In this document: positions 1 through 8,174 of the stretch, piece after piece | Numbering within the stretch: position 1 is the first letter of the stretch | Layout of the letters: each line of letters starts with the position of its first letter | DNA from: Oceanobacter mangrovi | Lineage (GTDB): Bacteria; Pseudomonadota; Gammaproteobacteria; Pseudomonadales; Oceanobacteraceae | Direction of reading: 5' to 3' | DNA: 64,000 bases | Assembly (NCBI RefSeq): GCF_019740315.1 | Contig: NZ_JAHXZR010000012.1 | Location: 1 to 64,000, forward strand | Notes under the pieces: generated by a model | Told to the model about the DNA's origin: nothing | What the model saw: the letters and a program-made list of their open reading frames with translations, nothing else | The model's database searches: none | Translations under genes and position numbers: made by a program

Positions 1-63
1 AAGAACCAGGCTGGCAGCTTCGAGTTTGAACTCAGGAGTGAAGGAACGACGTTGTCTTTTCAT
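1..63 (-). CDS. IS3-family transposase OrfA, N-terminal fragment cut by the window edge
   Basis: Reading the minus strand from ATG at 63, the first 21 codons give MKRQRRSFTPEFKLEAASLV and one more residue. This is the classic start of IS3-family OrfA (helix-turn-helix Tnp_1), the protein that recognises the element ends and is normally fused to OrfB by -1 frameshifting. The reading frame is open to the window edge. GAGGTG, a plausible ribosome site, lies a few bases upstream. Whether the element is complete cannot be judged here. Confidence 0.85.
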   Translation of the reverse strand, partial: MKRQRRSFTPEFKLEAASLVL

Positions 64-122
64 TGAACACCTCTTTGGCGGCAAGATTACCACCTATCTG
101 GGTGTCCGGGATTATTGAACCA
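1..122 (-). mobile_element. end of an IS3-family insertion sequence (partial)
   Basis: The 5' end of orfA plus about 60 bp of non-coding DNA with the sequence GGTGTCCGGGATTATTGAA near 100-118, which looks like an IS3-type terminal inverted repeat outside orfA. IS3 elements end in TG...CA, so an outer boundary at the CA of 121-122 is plausible. It cannot be confirmed because the other end lies outside the window. The exact edge is a guess. Confidence 0.55.
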
Positions 123-355
123 CTACAGAGAAAGCTGAAGCGAAAGATCTGTGTATCGATAGGGGGTGAATTTGGCTATCTGGGTCCCGGTGTTGGTTTT
201 TTCAAAGTCGACTTCGGCAGGGACAAACACATGTATATGAGAAAGTCGTGCGTTGGAGTTGAGGTTCTGGTGGGACTGTTTGTCTGGACGCATGTACATT
301 GTCGATTTTCAAAATGTACATGTATTTTATCGCGTTAGGGGTTGGATATACACAT
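123..355. other. non-coding stretch between the IS end and the srkA remnant
   Basis: I see no convincing gene here. It holds two TGTACA boxes (293-298 and 315-320, 16 nt between) and one of two copies of CGTTAGGGGT (333-342; the other is at 361-370 inside the srkA remnant). The 11-mer TGTACATGTAT at 315-325 also occurs at 57197-57207 in front of the epimerase gene. The stretch may be debris between two rearrangement points. Confidence 0.4.
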
Positions 356-478
356 CTAAACGTTAGGGGTGTCGTAAGAGTTCAAAACGGTCAGGCGACC
401 ATCACAGAGGTAACCCTGTGCTTCAATGGCATCAAGAATCAGGTCTGGTGTCAGGGCGCTGTATGGATGTTGTGACAT
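356..478 (-). pseudogene. srkA: truncated srkA/yihE (stress response kinase A) remnant, 40 codons
   Basis: Minus-strand ATG at 478 opens a reading frame starting MSQHPYSALTPDLILDAIEA and continuing QGYLCDGRLTVLNSY, then DTPNV and TAG. Up to NSY this closely matches my recollection of the N-terminus of SrkA/YihE proteins, which go on with NSYENRVYQ and run to about 320-330 aa. Identity stops at codon 35-36, so only about one tenth of the gene remains. No kinase motifs survive. It sits next to an IS3 end, so deletion or insertion mediated by mobile DNA is a reasonable inference. The product is almost certainly inactive. Confidence 0.7.
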
Positions 479-713
479 GGCTGGGAGGGCTCGAAAAATT
501 GGCCACCAGTATACCTTTAACAGGCGGTTGAGTTTCTATCGGCGTTGCCACTGCGGCGTTAAAACAGGCGCAAATTGTAATACTGTTCACCTAACCAATT
601 GAGACCGGACTGGGAGTGCAGGCAAACCGTGTCTAGACATTTACCACGCATAAACACCCGCTTTTCTACTGTTTTTGCCTTGTCCTGATAGCCCCGAAAA
701 AACCAACAGCTGG

Positions 714-1514
714 TCAAATTTCCCCTTGTTGCCTATCCCAATAATGGTGACTGCTCTGATATTGCCGCGACGGAGTGCGCGCCAGTACCCAGACGCCAAC
801 GGTTGTCGCACCTTGCTGTTTTAGCAGCCGGGCCAGTTCGCTGGCGGTGGCGCCGGTGGTCATCACATCGTCGATCAACAGCAGATGTTGGCCGCTTAAG
901 TCGAGTTGGCCTGGGTGGTAATGCTGGCTGATCTGTTGTTGTCGTTGCAGGCGGCCAAGCAGTCGCTGATCGGCGCTGGCCGATTTGTATAACGCCCGTT
1001 TGAGCAAGGGGATTTGATAACGCTGGCTGAGGGTTTCAGCCAAAATCTGTGACGGATTAAAGCCCCGCATGAACAGCCGGTGCCAGTGAGAAGGCACTGC
1101 TACCAGGGCATCAACCTGGTTCAGATGAGCAGGTGCTCTGATGGCCATCCAGCGTGCCAGTCGTTGCATCCATAATTGCTGGCGTTTGTCCTTGGCCAGC
1201 TGCACCCACTGGCACACCGGCCCTGTATAGAGGCTATGGCAAATGCTGTAGTCAAACGTCGGAGTTTGTTGCTGACAGCGCTTGCAGCGCTGGGCTGTAT
1301 GGCCGGGCAGGGGGAGCGTGGCAGTCATTAATGGTTCGCCACATTGACTGCAGGCGCTGAATGACTGGCTCAATTGCCGTTCGCACTCATCACACAAAAA
1401 GCCACTGGCGGAGTCCAGCAAGGGCTCAAGGCAGAGTTCGCAGTGGCATTGTTCTCGAATCAGCGACTTTAGCCATTTTCTGCTGCTGTTGGCGAAATTC
1501 AGCCTGACTATCAT
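714..1514 (-). CDS. comF: ComF family protein (phosphoribosyltransferase-like, DNA uptake)
   Basis: ComF proteins are cytoplasmic and needed for transformation in competent bacteria; their exact reaction is unsettled. The 266-aa product has an N-terminal zinc-ribbon set of cysteine pairs (CELC, CDEC, CSQC, CKRC). A C-terminal phosphoribosyltransferase domain carries the PRPP-loop sequence LLLIDDVMTTGAT. I chose ATG 1514 because GGGAG lies about 7 nt upstream; the frame stays open to 1613 without a good ribosome site. In many gammaproteobacteria comF is next to bioB, but no biotin gene is here. It faces away from the two small genes that follow. Confidence 0.85.
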   Translation of the reverse strand: MIVRLNFANSSRKWLKSLIREQCHCELCLEPLLDSASGFLCDECERQLSQSFSACSQCGEPLMTATLPLPGHTAQRCKRCQQQTPTFDYSICHSLYTGPVCQWVQLAKDKRQQLWMQRLARWMAIRAPAHLNQVDALVAVPSHWHRLFMRGFNPSQILAETLSQRYQIPLLKRALYKSASADQRLLGRLQRQQQISQHYHPGQLDLSGQHLLLIDDVMTTGATASELARLLKQQGATTVGVWVLARTPSRQYQSSHHYWDRQQGEI

Positions 1515-1654
1515 GGCAGCACTCCCTGCTGTGATGAACCTCCAGCGTACAGCGCGTCTCTCAGTGATACGATATCGGTTGGGTGTTTTTTGGACAGGGT
1601 TCAGAAAACTCACTACCAGCCAGCCGACAGAGACGGAGCAAATCAGGAGGGCTT

Positions 1655-1918
1655 ATGAATATTGGATCAACCAGTGGCTCAACCATGAGCACAGGCTACG
1701 CCCAGGCGAGCCAAGTGATGACGCAAGCGGATACCAAGCTGACTACCGCAGCTCAGCGGGTTGTCGATTCCACTACCCAAAGGCCGGTTGATGAAACCGA
1801 GTCGATTGCGGATCCGATGATGGAGATGCAAGAGGGAAAGCAACTGGTGGGCGCAGCCGGGAAACTGATCGAAGCTCAGAATACACAGCTGGGCAGTTTA
1901 CTCGATATCCAGGCCTGA
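1655..1918 (+). CDS. small uncharacterised protein with C-terminal GSLLDIQA signature
   Basis: 87 aa, started at ATG 1655 behind a strong AGGAGGG. It is Ser/Thr/Gln-rich at the N-terminus. It ends in IEAQNTQLGSLLDIQA, which resembles the conserved tail (ETANETVGSLLDV-type) of a family of small Pseudomonas proteins that I know only as hypothetical or motility-associated. There is no signal peptide or membrane segment. The stop codon overlaps a possible CTG start of the next frame. Function unknown. Confidence 0.65.
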   Translation: MNIGSTSGSTMSTGYAQASQVMTQADTKLTTAAQRVVDSTTQRPVDETESIADPMMEMQEGKQLVGAAGKLIEAQNTQLGSLLDIQA

Positions 1919-2568
1919 GTGGCTACGGCCAGGCCTCGTCTGACTCCGCCCGGGAACCCGGTTCCCGAAGCTCAGGTGTAAATTCCGATGATGCCAGGGT
2001 TATCGCGCAGGAGTACGCACGTCAGCAGGAATCGGAAATCGAGGCGGCCCGCAAGATCACCGAAGAAGCCATAGCCAGAGTTGCGGGCAATCAAAATGAT
2101 GTGACGGCTGCTACCGACAGCTCGGCTGGCAATGGCAGCAATGAGTCTGGCAACAGCTTGGCTGTAGCGGATTCGTCTGATTCAACCAGTGGTAACAGCA
2201 GCGGCGAAGCGGCTTTGGCTGAAGCGATTCGTCAATTTGAGCAGGCGGCTCAGGGAGTGGACGACAGTTCATCCGGCTCCTCATTTGACGCTCTATCAGA
2301 GCCGGACAATTCGGCCGCCGCATCCGACAGCACCATCAATAATCCCCTTCCCGAAAGCCGTTCGGCAGCCAGTATTCTGGCGGAGCAGCGCCAGACCGCT
2401 GAAGAGAAAAAGCAGCAACGCGAAGAGCAGCAGCAAGAAACCATTACGGCAGCCGAGCGCTTTGCCGAAGCGAACGTCAAACTGCGCCAGGCAACCGAGT
2501 TGCTGCTGCAGGTCAGCCAGCTGGGTGGCCCGGTTGATATCAAGGCCTTGCTCGACGAGCGTATCTGA
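1915..2568 (+). CDS. uncharacterised coiled-coil/low-complexity protein, start codon uncertain
   Basis: An open frame runs from a double stop at 1786-1791 to TGA at 2566-2568. It has no ATG, GTG or TTG until GTG 2101, which would give 155 aa. The upstream part already looks like protein (DARVIAQEYARQQESEIEAA, helical), so translation may begin earlier. CTG 1915 forms a CTGA overlap with the stop of the preceding gene and would give 217 aa. The middle is Ser/Asn/Gly-rich; residues before the end are charged and coiled-coil-like (EEKKQQREEQQQE). No family recognised. A lost start or frameshift is also possible. Confidence 0.5.
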   Translation: MSGYGQASSDSAREPGSRSSGVNSDDARVIAQEYARQQESEIEAARKITEEAIARVAGNQNDVTAATDSSAGNGSNESGNSLAVADSSDSTSGNSSGEAALAEAIRQFEQAAQGVDDSSSGSSFDALSEPDNSAAASDSTINNPLPESRSAASILAEQRQTAEEKKQQREEQQQETITAAERFAEANVKLRQATELLLQVSQLGGPVDIKALLDERI

Positions 2569-2715
2569 GGCGTTCGCCTGAATTTCCTTTCCTGAACATT
2601 TTTACCGGCATTGCTGAATAACGGAATTTGGCAAGGCATCCTGCTGTCAGAAAATCCTGTTACTGTGGTTTGGGCCGGCAGTCAAACGCTTGTCTTAATT
2701 TTAATCTGTTGTCTA

Positions 2716-2744
2716 TTGACTTTGCCTGGGTGCGAACGTATGTT
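2716..2744 (+). promoter_or_regulatory. sigma70-type promoter for the acyl-CoA dehydrogenase gene
   Basis: TTGACT (2716-2721), a 17-nt spacer, and TATGTT (2739-2744). It is the best promoter-like pair in the 324-nt gap before the acyl-CoA dehydrogenase gene, and its -10 runs into the palindrome described next. Confidence 0.5.
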
Positions 2745-2762
2745 TCAAACAAGTGTTTGAAA
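2743..2762. promoter_or_regulatory. PsrA/FadR-type operator palindrome
   Basis: TTTCAAAC-AAGT-GTTTGAAA, a perfect 8-bp inverted repeat with a 4-nt centre. It contains CAAAC-N4-GTTTG, the form I recall for the fatty-acid-responsive TetR regulator PsrA in Pseudomonas. It overlaps the -10 element, as a repressor site would. Upstream of a beta-oxidation gene this makes fatty-acid induction likely (inference). Confidence 0.6.
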
Positions 2763-2892
2763 ACACTCATGGATAACAGACGACTGATTTGGCCGCTGTC
2801 GTCAGTAACAACAATAAACAGCTACACTGAACAGAGTCTTGTGACGGCTGTCTGCCGGATAAACAACGAGTCAGGTGACGAGGTAATCGACA

Positions 2893-4701
2893 ATGCCCGA
2901 GTACAAAGCCCCCCTTCGCGAAATCAAATTTGTCATGGACGAACTGCTGGACATGCCTGCGCACTACGCTGGTATTTCCGCTTATGCTGACGTTGCGACC
3001 CCGGAAATGGTTGATGCCATCATTGCTGAAGGCGCCCGTTTCTGTGAACAGGAGCTGGCTCCGCTGAATCGTGTTGGCGACACCGAAGGTTGTGTGCGTA
3101 ACGAAGATGGTTCGGTCACCACGCCAACCGGTTTCAAGCAAGCCTACAGCAAGTTTGTTGAAGGTGGCTGGCCATCACTGGCCCACGAAGAAGAGTGGGG
3201 CGGTCAGGGTTTGCCAGAATCACTCGGTATCGTGATTTCTGAAATGGTGGGTTCTTCCAACTGGTCCTGGGGTATGTATCCAGGCCTGTCGCACGGCGCC
3301 ATGAACACCATCGAAATGCACGGCACCCAGCAGCAGAAAGAAACCTATCTGACCAAGCTGGTGAGCGGTGAATGGACCGGCACCATGTGTCTGACCGAAC
3401 CGCACTGTGGTTCCGACCTGGGTATTCTGAAGAGCAAGGCCGAGCCCAACGCCGACGGCAGCTACAAGATTTCCGGTACCAAGATTTTTATTTCTGCCGG
3501 TGAACACGACATGGCAGAGAACATCATTCATATCGTTCTGGCCCGTCTGCCAGGGGCGCCGGAAGGTACGAAGGGTATTTCCCTGTTCATTGTTCCGAAA
3601 GTACTGCCAAACGAAGATGGTTCACTGGGTGAAGCCAACGCGGTTTCCTGTGGTTCGCTGGAACACAAGATGGGTATCCACGGTAACTCTACCTGTGTGA
3701 TGAACTTCGACGGTGCCAAAGGCTGGTTGATCGGGCCGGAAAACAAGGGTCTGAACTGCATGTTCACCTTTATGAATACTGCTCGTATCGGTACCGCACT
3801 GCAGGGCTCTTCTGCGATGGAAGCTTCTTTCCAGGGCGCGTTGGCCTATGCCAAGGAACGTCTGGCAATGCGTTCACTGACTGGTCCAAAAGCACCGGAA
3901 AAAGCTGCAGATCCAATCATCGTGCATCCAGATGTACGTCGTATGCTGATGACCCAGAAGGCTTTGAACGAAGCCGGTCGTGCGCTGGTGTACTTTGCTT
4001 CCCAGCAGAATGACATCGTCAAGAAAGCCGACAATGCTGACGACCGCCAGGCTGCCGAAGAACTGTTGAGCTTCCTGACTCCAATCGCCAAGGCGTTCCT
4101 GACCGAAGCCGGTTGTGAAGCAACCAACCTGGGTATGCAGGTTTATGGCGGTCACGGCTTTATCGCTGAATGGGGCATGGAACAGCTGGTGCGTGATACC
4201 CGTATCTCCACCATTTACGAAGGTACTACCGGCATTCAGGCACTCGACCTGTTGGGCCGCAAGGTACTGATGACCCAGGGTGCCAGCCTGCGTCGTTTCA
4301 CCAAGATCGTTCACAAGTTCTGTAAGGAAGACGGTGGTAGCAAGCAGGTTTCCAAACTGCAGAAAACCCTGGCTGAACTGAACAAGGAGTGGGGCGACCT
4401 GACCATGAAAATTGGTATGGGCGCGATGAAAAACCGCGATGAAGTTGGCGCCGCCGCCGTGGATTACCTGATGTACTCCGGTTACATGGTGCTGGGCTAT
4501 TTCTGGGCCCGTATGGCACAGCTGGCACAAGCCAAGCTGGACGCAGGTACCACAGAAGAAGCCTTCTACAAGGCCAAACTGCAAACCGCCCAGTTCTATT
4601 TCGACCGGGTTCTGCCACGTACCAGGGCCCATGCCGCCATGATGACTGCCGGTGCTGCCAGCATGATGAGTCTGGCTGAGGAAGACTTCGCCTTCTTGTA
4701 A
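2893..4701 (+). CDS. acyl-CoA dehydrogenase (large, about 600-aa class)
   Basis: FAD-dependent enzyme for the first step of beta-oxidation, forming trans-2-enoyl-CoA. The 602-aa product has an N-terminal helical domain, a middle beta domain with the flavin motif (MCLTEPHCGSDLG near 160-175), a C-terminal helical domain, and a further C-terminal extension typical of the class that includes Pseudomonas PA0506-like enzymes and DmdC. The catalytic base is probably E443 in TIYEGTTGIQA. ATG 2893 follows GAGG at about 9 nt. It is a single-gene unit closed by a strong terminator, with a PsrA-type operator upstream. Chain-length preference cannot be read from sequence; related enzymes act on long-chain or methylmercaptopropionyl substrates. 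Confidence 0.9.
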   Translation: MPEYKAPLREIKFVMDELLDMPAHYAGISAYADVATPEMVDAIIAEGARFCEQELAPLNRVGDTEGCVRNEDGSVTTPTGFKQAYSKFVEGGWPSLAHEEEWGGQGLPESLGIVISEMVGSSNWSWGMYPGLSHGAMNTIEMHGTQQQKETYLTKLVSGEWTGTMCLTEPHCGSDLGILKSKAEPNADGSYKISGTKIFISAGEHDMAENIIHIVLARLPGAPEGTKGISLFIVPKVLPNEDGSLGEANAVSCGSLEHKMGIHGNSTCVMNFDGAKGWLIGPENKGLNCMFTFMNTARIGTALQGSSAMEASFQGALAYAKERLAMRSLTGPKAPEKAADPIIVHPDVRRMLMTQKALNEAGRALVYFASQQNDIVKKADNADDRQAAEELLSFLTPIAKAFLTEAGCEATNLGMQVYGGHGFIAEWGMEQLVRDTRISTIYEGTTGIQALDLLGRKVLMTQGASLRRFTKIVHKFCKEDGGSKQVSKLQKTLAELNKEWGDLTMKIGMGAMKNRDEVGAAAVDYLMYSGYMVLGYFWARMAQLAQAKLDAGTTEEAFYKAKLQTAQFYFDRVLPRTRAHAAMMTAGAASMMSLAEEDFAFL

Positions 4702-4720
4702 GGCGTTGTTTGACTGGCTG

Positions 4721-4764
4721 CAGATACAAAAAAACCGCTCAATTGAGCGGTTTTTTTGTATCTG
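4721..4764. terminator. bidirectional rho-independent terminator, perfect 44-bp palindrome
   Basis: Two 22-nt arms centred on AATT, with a GC core (ACCGCTCAATTGAGCGGT) flanked by seven A on the left and seven T on the right. It serves the acyl-CoA dehydrogenase gene on the plus strand and hpf on the minus strand. Confidence 0.95.
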
Positions 4765-4819
4765 CCTTTGTTTATATATTTGCTTCTACATTACTTTCTG
4801 CATTTGTATCTGCGGAAGC

Positions 4820-5203
4820 CTATTCGGCTTCGGCAACGACCTCAGCGGCTGTATGTACTGTGGTGCCTCCGCGACGTTTGCTGTCAACGCGTTTCTCATG
4901 GATCTTGCGAATCTTGCGCTGGGCTTTTTCGAAAGCATGTCGCACTGCAAAGTACATATCCTCATGCTCTGGGCTGTCGTGATTGTCGTGGGTAATGGCG
5001 ACAGTTTCGCCTGGCAGGCCGACTTCCAGAGAGACATGGGCAAGGCGGCCCTTGTAACTGTGGTTGTGGGGCAGGGCGACTACGGCACGAATGCCTGTGA
5101 TGTCGTCAAAAGTGGAGGTGAGTTTGTCGGCTTTTTCGCGAATGGTGTTCTCAATCGCTTCTGAATGTTCGATGTCACGAAAACTGATTGCCAGACCTTT
5201 CAT
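4820..5203 (-). CDS. hpf: ribosome hibernation/association factor, HPF/RaiA family
   Basis: 127-aa cytoplasmic protein of the sigma-54 modulation/S30EA family, which binds the 30S decoding region and inactivates ribosomes in stationary phase or cold. Visible features are the start MKGLAISFRDIEHSEAIENT, the conserved beta-alpha fold with HVSLEV, and a basic stretch EKAQRKIRKIHEKRVDSKRR. It lacks the long-HPF C-terminal domain. The acidic Ala/Glu tail is reminiscent of RaiA (YfiA). ATG 5203 has AAGGAG 6 nt upstream. It is monocistronic and ends at the shared terminator. It is not in the usual rpoN-hpf-ptsN locus, which favours a RaiA/YfiA-like role. Confidence 0.8.
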   Translation of the reverse strand: MKGLAISFRDIEHSEAIENTIREKADKLTSTFDDITGIRAVVALPHNHSYKGRLAHVSLEVGLPGETVAITHDNHDSPEHEDMYFAVRHAFEKAQRKIRKIHEKRVDSKRRGGTTVHTAAEVVAEAE

Positions 5204-5750
5204 AAACGCTCCTTAGTACAAGCATAAGGCGATGCCGGTAATTCGGCATGGAACCTGGCAGCTGTTTTGCCAGCATTCCGGGATTTATTTTGCAGGCATA
5301 CGAGCGGACTAAGCCGGTGATTCAGTTGTGCTTACAGGCTTGGCCGGTACGCCATTTCAGACTTCGACAATACTCCTGTTAGTTTGTTAATTAATCTTTA
5401 TATATCAATAACTTGAACCTTTAATTTGAGGGTGTCAAGGATCTTTTTCAAGGCTTTTTATGGGAACCCTGAAAGAGATTTTTGTTCCCTTCCATGACTT
5501 CAGATTACATCAAGTTATCATCGGATCAACTGAATGATTGTCATAATTTCAGGGTTAAACGAGCCAGAATTGATCTAAGGCGATATTCCGGTTGATAAGA
5601 GAACCATCGCTGCATTGGTACTGCAGGAATAAGGGAACGCTTTGTTTCTCTCGTTTGTGCCGCCTTCTTAACAGTCTTGATAGCTGCTTTCGATTGGGGC
5701 ACTGCAACAGCCGTGTTAGGCTCGATTGATTCAATGATGGGTGCCGGATA
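5204..5750. other. 547-bp intergenic region with paired stem-loops in the hpf leader
   Basis: No gene is evident. Near hpf there are two adjacent hairpins, ATGCCG/CGGCAT (5232-5249) and CTGGCA/TGCCAG (5255-5273). They would lie in the hpf 5' leader and could influence its translation. The rest, 5380-5550, is AT-rich and suits promoters for hpf and the divergent HAD gene. I saw no tRNA or known RNA fold. Confidence 0.4.
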
Positions 5751-6419
5751 ATGCAGGTGTTTCCCGTCAAGGTCGTGTTTTTCGATCTCGACGATTCTCT
5801 GATCAACAAAGACGCCAACAGCCTCTGGATCAAGTGGCGGGTTCGGCGTGAGCGTTGGGCGCTGGTGGAAGCGACGTTGGCACTGGCATCGCTGTATCGC
5901 GCCTACAAAAAAGGTCGGGTTACGCATTGGCGGTTGTCGCATTATTACAAGACCCGCACCCGTGGCATGGCGTTGTCGACCTATCAGCAGCGGGTTGATG
6001 AGTTCTTTCAGGAACGTGGTCATCTGCATATTTATCCGCAGGCGATGTCGCTGTTGTTTGCCTATCAGCGTCAGGGTGTGATGCCGGTCATGATTACCGG
6101 TGCGGATGAGTACGTTGCCCGTGCCTATGCTGAGTCACTGGGCATTGAGCACGTCATCAGTAATCGCCTGAAGGTAGTGGGTGACCGGATTGTCGGGCTG
6201 CAACGACCGCTGTGTTATGGCGTCGGCAAGGTTGGTCTGGCGAGGGCTTTCCTGCGGGAACAGGGGTTGAAGTTCAGTGACGCGGCGTTTTACACCGACA
6301 GTCATGCAGACTTGCCCTTGCTGGAAAAGGTTGGCCAGCCTGTGGTACTGAACCCCAACAAGCACCTGCGTGAGGCTGCGATCCTGAATGGCTGGCCATC
6401 GTTGGATTGGCGGCCCTAA
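5751..6419 (+). CDS. HAD superfamily hydrolase, subfamily IB (SerB/CicA-like)
   Basis: 222 aa with all HAD signatures: motif I FFDLDDSL (nucleophile Asp plus general acid two residues on), motif II MITGA, the Lys region GVGKVGLA, and motif IV YTDSHADLPLL. The D-D-S after the nucleophile replaces the usual D-G-T. HAD-IB members hydrolyse phosphomonoesters such as phosphoserine. The real substrate here is unknown. It stands alone upstream of trpE, separated by the trp leader region. Confidence 0.75.
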   Translation: MQVFPVKVVFFDLDDSLINKDANSLWIKWRVRRERWALVEATLALASLYRAYKKGRVTHWRLSHYYKTRTRGMALSTYQQRVDEFFQERGHLHIYPQAMSLLFAYQRQGVMPVMITGADEYVARAYAESLGIEHVISNRLKVVGDRIVGLQRPLCYGVGKVGLARAFLREQGLKFSDAAFYTDSHADLPLLEKVGQPVVLNPNKHLREAAILNGWPSLDWRP

Positions 6420-6425
6420 TCCATC

Positions 6426-6453
6426 TTGCCGTGTCCGGGTCATCTGTTATGAT
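6426..6453 (+). promoter_or_regulatory. promoter of the trpL-trpE transcript
   Basis: TTGCCG (6426-6431), 16-nt spacer, TATGAT (6448-6453). An alternative -10, TACAAT, lies at 6465-6470. Either would start the transcript just upstream of the leader-peptide ribosome site CAGGAG (6479-6484). Confidence 0.45.
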
Positions 6454-6487
6454 GCGGATCTGGTTACAATAATCAATCAGGAGCCCC

Positions 6488-6553
6488 GTGGTGTTCTATC
6501 CACTTAATCGTCCTCTGCAAAAAGGTCAGCTACTCGCCCGTCGATGGTGGTAA
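6488..6553 (+). CDS. trpL: trp operon leader peptide with tandem Trp codons
   Basis: A 21-codon frame starting GTG at 6488 (or the adjacent GTG 6491) behind CAGGAG. It ends LLARR-Trp-Trp-stop, with TGG TGG TAA at 6545-6553. Two consecutive codons for the rarest amino acid directly before the stop, 72 nt upstream of trpE, is the hallmark of a leader whose ribosome stalling senses charged tRNA-Trp. Downstream, GCGC-CGCT-GCGC at about 6566-6578 can pair, but I see no clear U-tract terminator. The antitermination mechanism is therefore not fully visible. Confidence 0.75.
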   Translation: MVFYPLNRPLQKGQLLARRWW

Positions 6554-6624
6554 ACGCATCGTCCCCTGCGCCGCTGCGCGCTATTTCCAATTGCGTTTAA
6601 TGATCCAATCAGGTTCCTACCCAT

Positions 6625-8109
6625 ATGACATTGCAAGAATTCCAATCTCTGGTTGAGCAGGGCTATAACCGTATTCCTGTGGCTCGCCAGGTTCTGGCAG
6701 ACCTCGATACGCCGCTGAGCACTTATCTGAAATTGGCCAATGCGCCATATTCCTATTTATTTGAATCCGTCCAGGGTGGCGAGAAATGGGGTCGTTACTC
6801 CATTATCGGTTTGCCAGCCCGTGAAGTGATCAAGATTTCCGACCATCGGGTCACCTGGCTGGAGAACGGCAAAGCCGTCAGCGAGCTGGATGTGCAGGAT
6901 CCGTTGCAATACGTGACCGAGCTGCAACAGAGCTACAAGGTGCCGGATATTGCTGGCCTGCCGCGCTTCCAGGGCGGTCTGGTTGGTTATTTTGGTTACG
7001 ACACTGTGCGTTATATCGAACCGCGGCTGCAGGCCAGCTGTCCGCCAGATGAAATCGGTACACCAGATATTCTGTTGATGGTGTCTGAAGAAGTGGTGGT
7101 ATTCGATAATCTCAGCGGCAAGCTGCACCTGATTGTGCTGGCAGATCCGCAACAGCCGAATGCCTGGGATGCGGCCCAGCAGCGTCTGGATCAACTGCGC
7201 GAGCTGCTGCGTCAGCCGTATGCGGGTGATATCGGCAAACCATTCGCAGCGCCCAAAGAAGTACAGGAAGATGACTTCCGTTCGGTTTATGGTGCTGAAG
7301 AGTTCAAGTCTGCAGTGGAGTCGGTGAAGGAGTACATTCTCTCCGGTGACATCATGCAGTGCGTGCTGTCGCAGCGGATGCAGATTCCATTCAGCGGCGA
7401 TCCGGTGAATATCTATCGTGCCCTGCGGACACTGAACCCATCCCCCTACATGTATTGCCTGCATCTGGATGATTTCCATGTGGTTGGTTCTTCACCGGAA
7501 ATTCTGGCTCGCCTGGAAGATGGTGAAGTGACGGTGCGGCCGATTGCCGGTACTCGCAAACGTGGTGAAACTCCGGAAAAAGACGAGGCGCTCGAACGTG
7601 AGTTGCTCGAAGATCCGAAGGAAATTGCCGAACACCTGATGTTGATCGACCTTGGCCGTAACGATGTTGGCCGGGTTGCCCGCACCGGTGGCGTCAAGCT
7701 GACTGAGCAGATGATTGTTGAGCGTTACAGTCATGTCATGCACATCGTTTCCAATGTGACGGGCCAGGTAAAAGAAGGCATTACCGCCATGGATGTACTG
7801 CGTGCAGCGCATCCGGCCGGTACGCTCAGTGGTGCGCCAAAGATTCGGGCGATGGAAATCATCGACGAGTTTGAAAGTACCAAGCGGGGCGTATACGGCG
7901 GCGCGGTTGGCTACATCAGCTGGAATGGCAATATGGATACCGCCATCGCCATTCGTACCGCAGTGATCAAGGATGGCGTGTTGAATATTCAGGCAGGTGC
8001 CGGTCTGGTGGCTGACTCTGTGCCTGAGATGGAATGGCAGGAAACCCTGAACAAGGGCCGCGCTATGTTCAGGGCTGTGGCTCTGGCCGAAGCCGGTCTG
8101 GATCAGTAA
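6625..8109 (+). CDS. trpE: anthranilate synthase component I
   Basis: Converts chorismate and ammonia to anthranilate, the first committed step of tryptophan synthesis, with TrpG supplying ammonia. 494 aa. The N-terminal domain has [16 protein letters not shown], equivalent to the LLES feedback site for Trp. The catalytic half carries [50 protein letters not shown] and [20 protein letters not shown] 6625 has only a weak AGG upstream. trpG follows 65 nt downstream, and trpD and trpC are close behind, so a trpEGDC operon is likely, controlled by the leader peptide. Confidence 0.97.
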   Translation: MTLQEFQSLVEQGYNRIPVARQVLADLDTPLSTYLKLANAPYSYLFESVQGGEKWGRYSIIGLPAREVIKISDHRVTWLENGKAVSELDVQDPLQYVTELQQSYKVPDIAGLPRFQGGLVGYFGYDTVRYIEPRLQASCPPDEIGTPDILLMVSEEVVVFDNLSGKLHLIVLADPQQPNAWDAAQQRLDQLRELLRQPYAGDIGKPFAAPKEVQEDDFRSVYGAEEFKSAVESVKEYILSGDIMQCVLSQRMQIPFSGDPVNIYRALRTLNPSPYMYCLHLDDFHVVGSSPEILARLEDGEVTVRPIAGTRKRGETPEKDEALERELLEDPKEIAEHLMLIDLGRNDVGRVARTGGVKLTEQMIVERYSHVMHIVSNVTGQVKEGITAMDVLRAAHPAGTLSGAPKIRAMEIIDEFESTKRGVYGGAVGYISWNGNMDTAIAIRTAVIKDGVLNIQAGAGLVADSVPEMEWQETLNKGRAMFRAVALAEAGLDQ

Positions 8110-8174
8110 GTAACCGCCAACCCATTCATATTGAAGGCTGCCCGGCCATGAGCAGGGCAGCGCTGGAGCACAAC

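Noticed and set aside
63-338. 91-codon plus-strand open frame
   Set aside because: It starts inside the IS end on the opposite strand to orfA, has no ribosome site and an arbitrary-looking Cys/Val-rich sequence.
333-370. integron attC-like junction (CTAAAC next to GTTAGGGG)
   Set aside because: Core-site consensus is not met and no second half of an attC was found.
6554-6624. classical attenuator terminator after trpL
   Set aside because: GCGC-CGCT-GCGC can pair but is short and has no U-tract; not annotated as a terminator.
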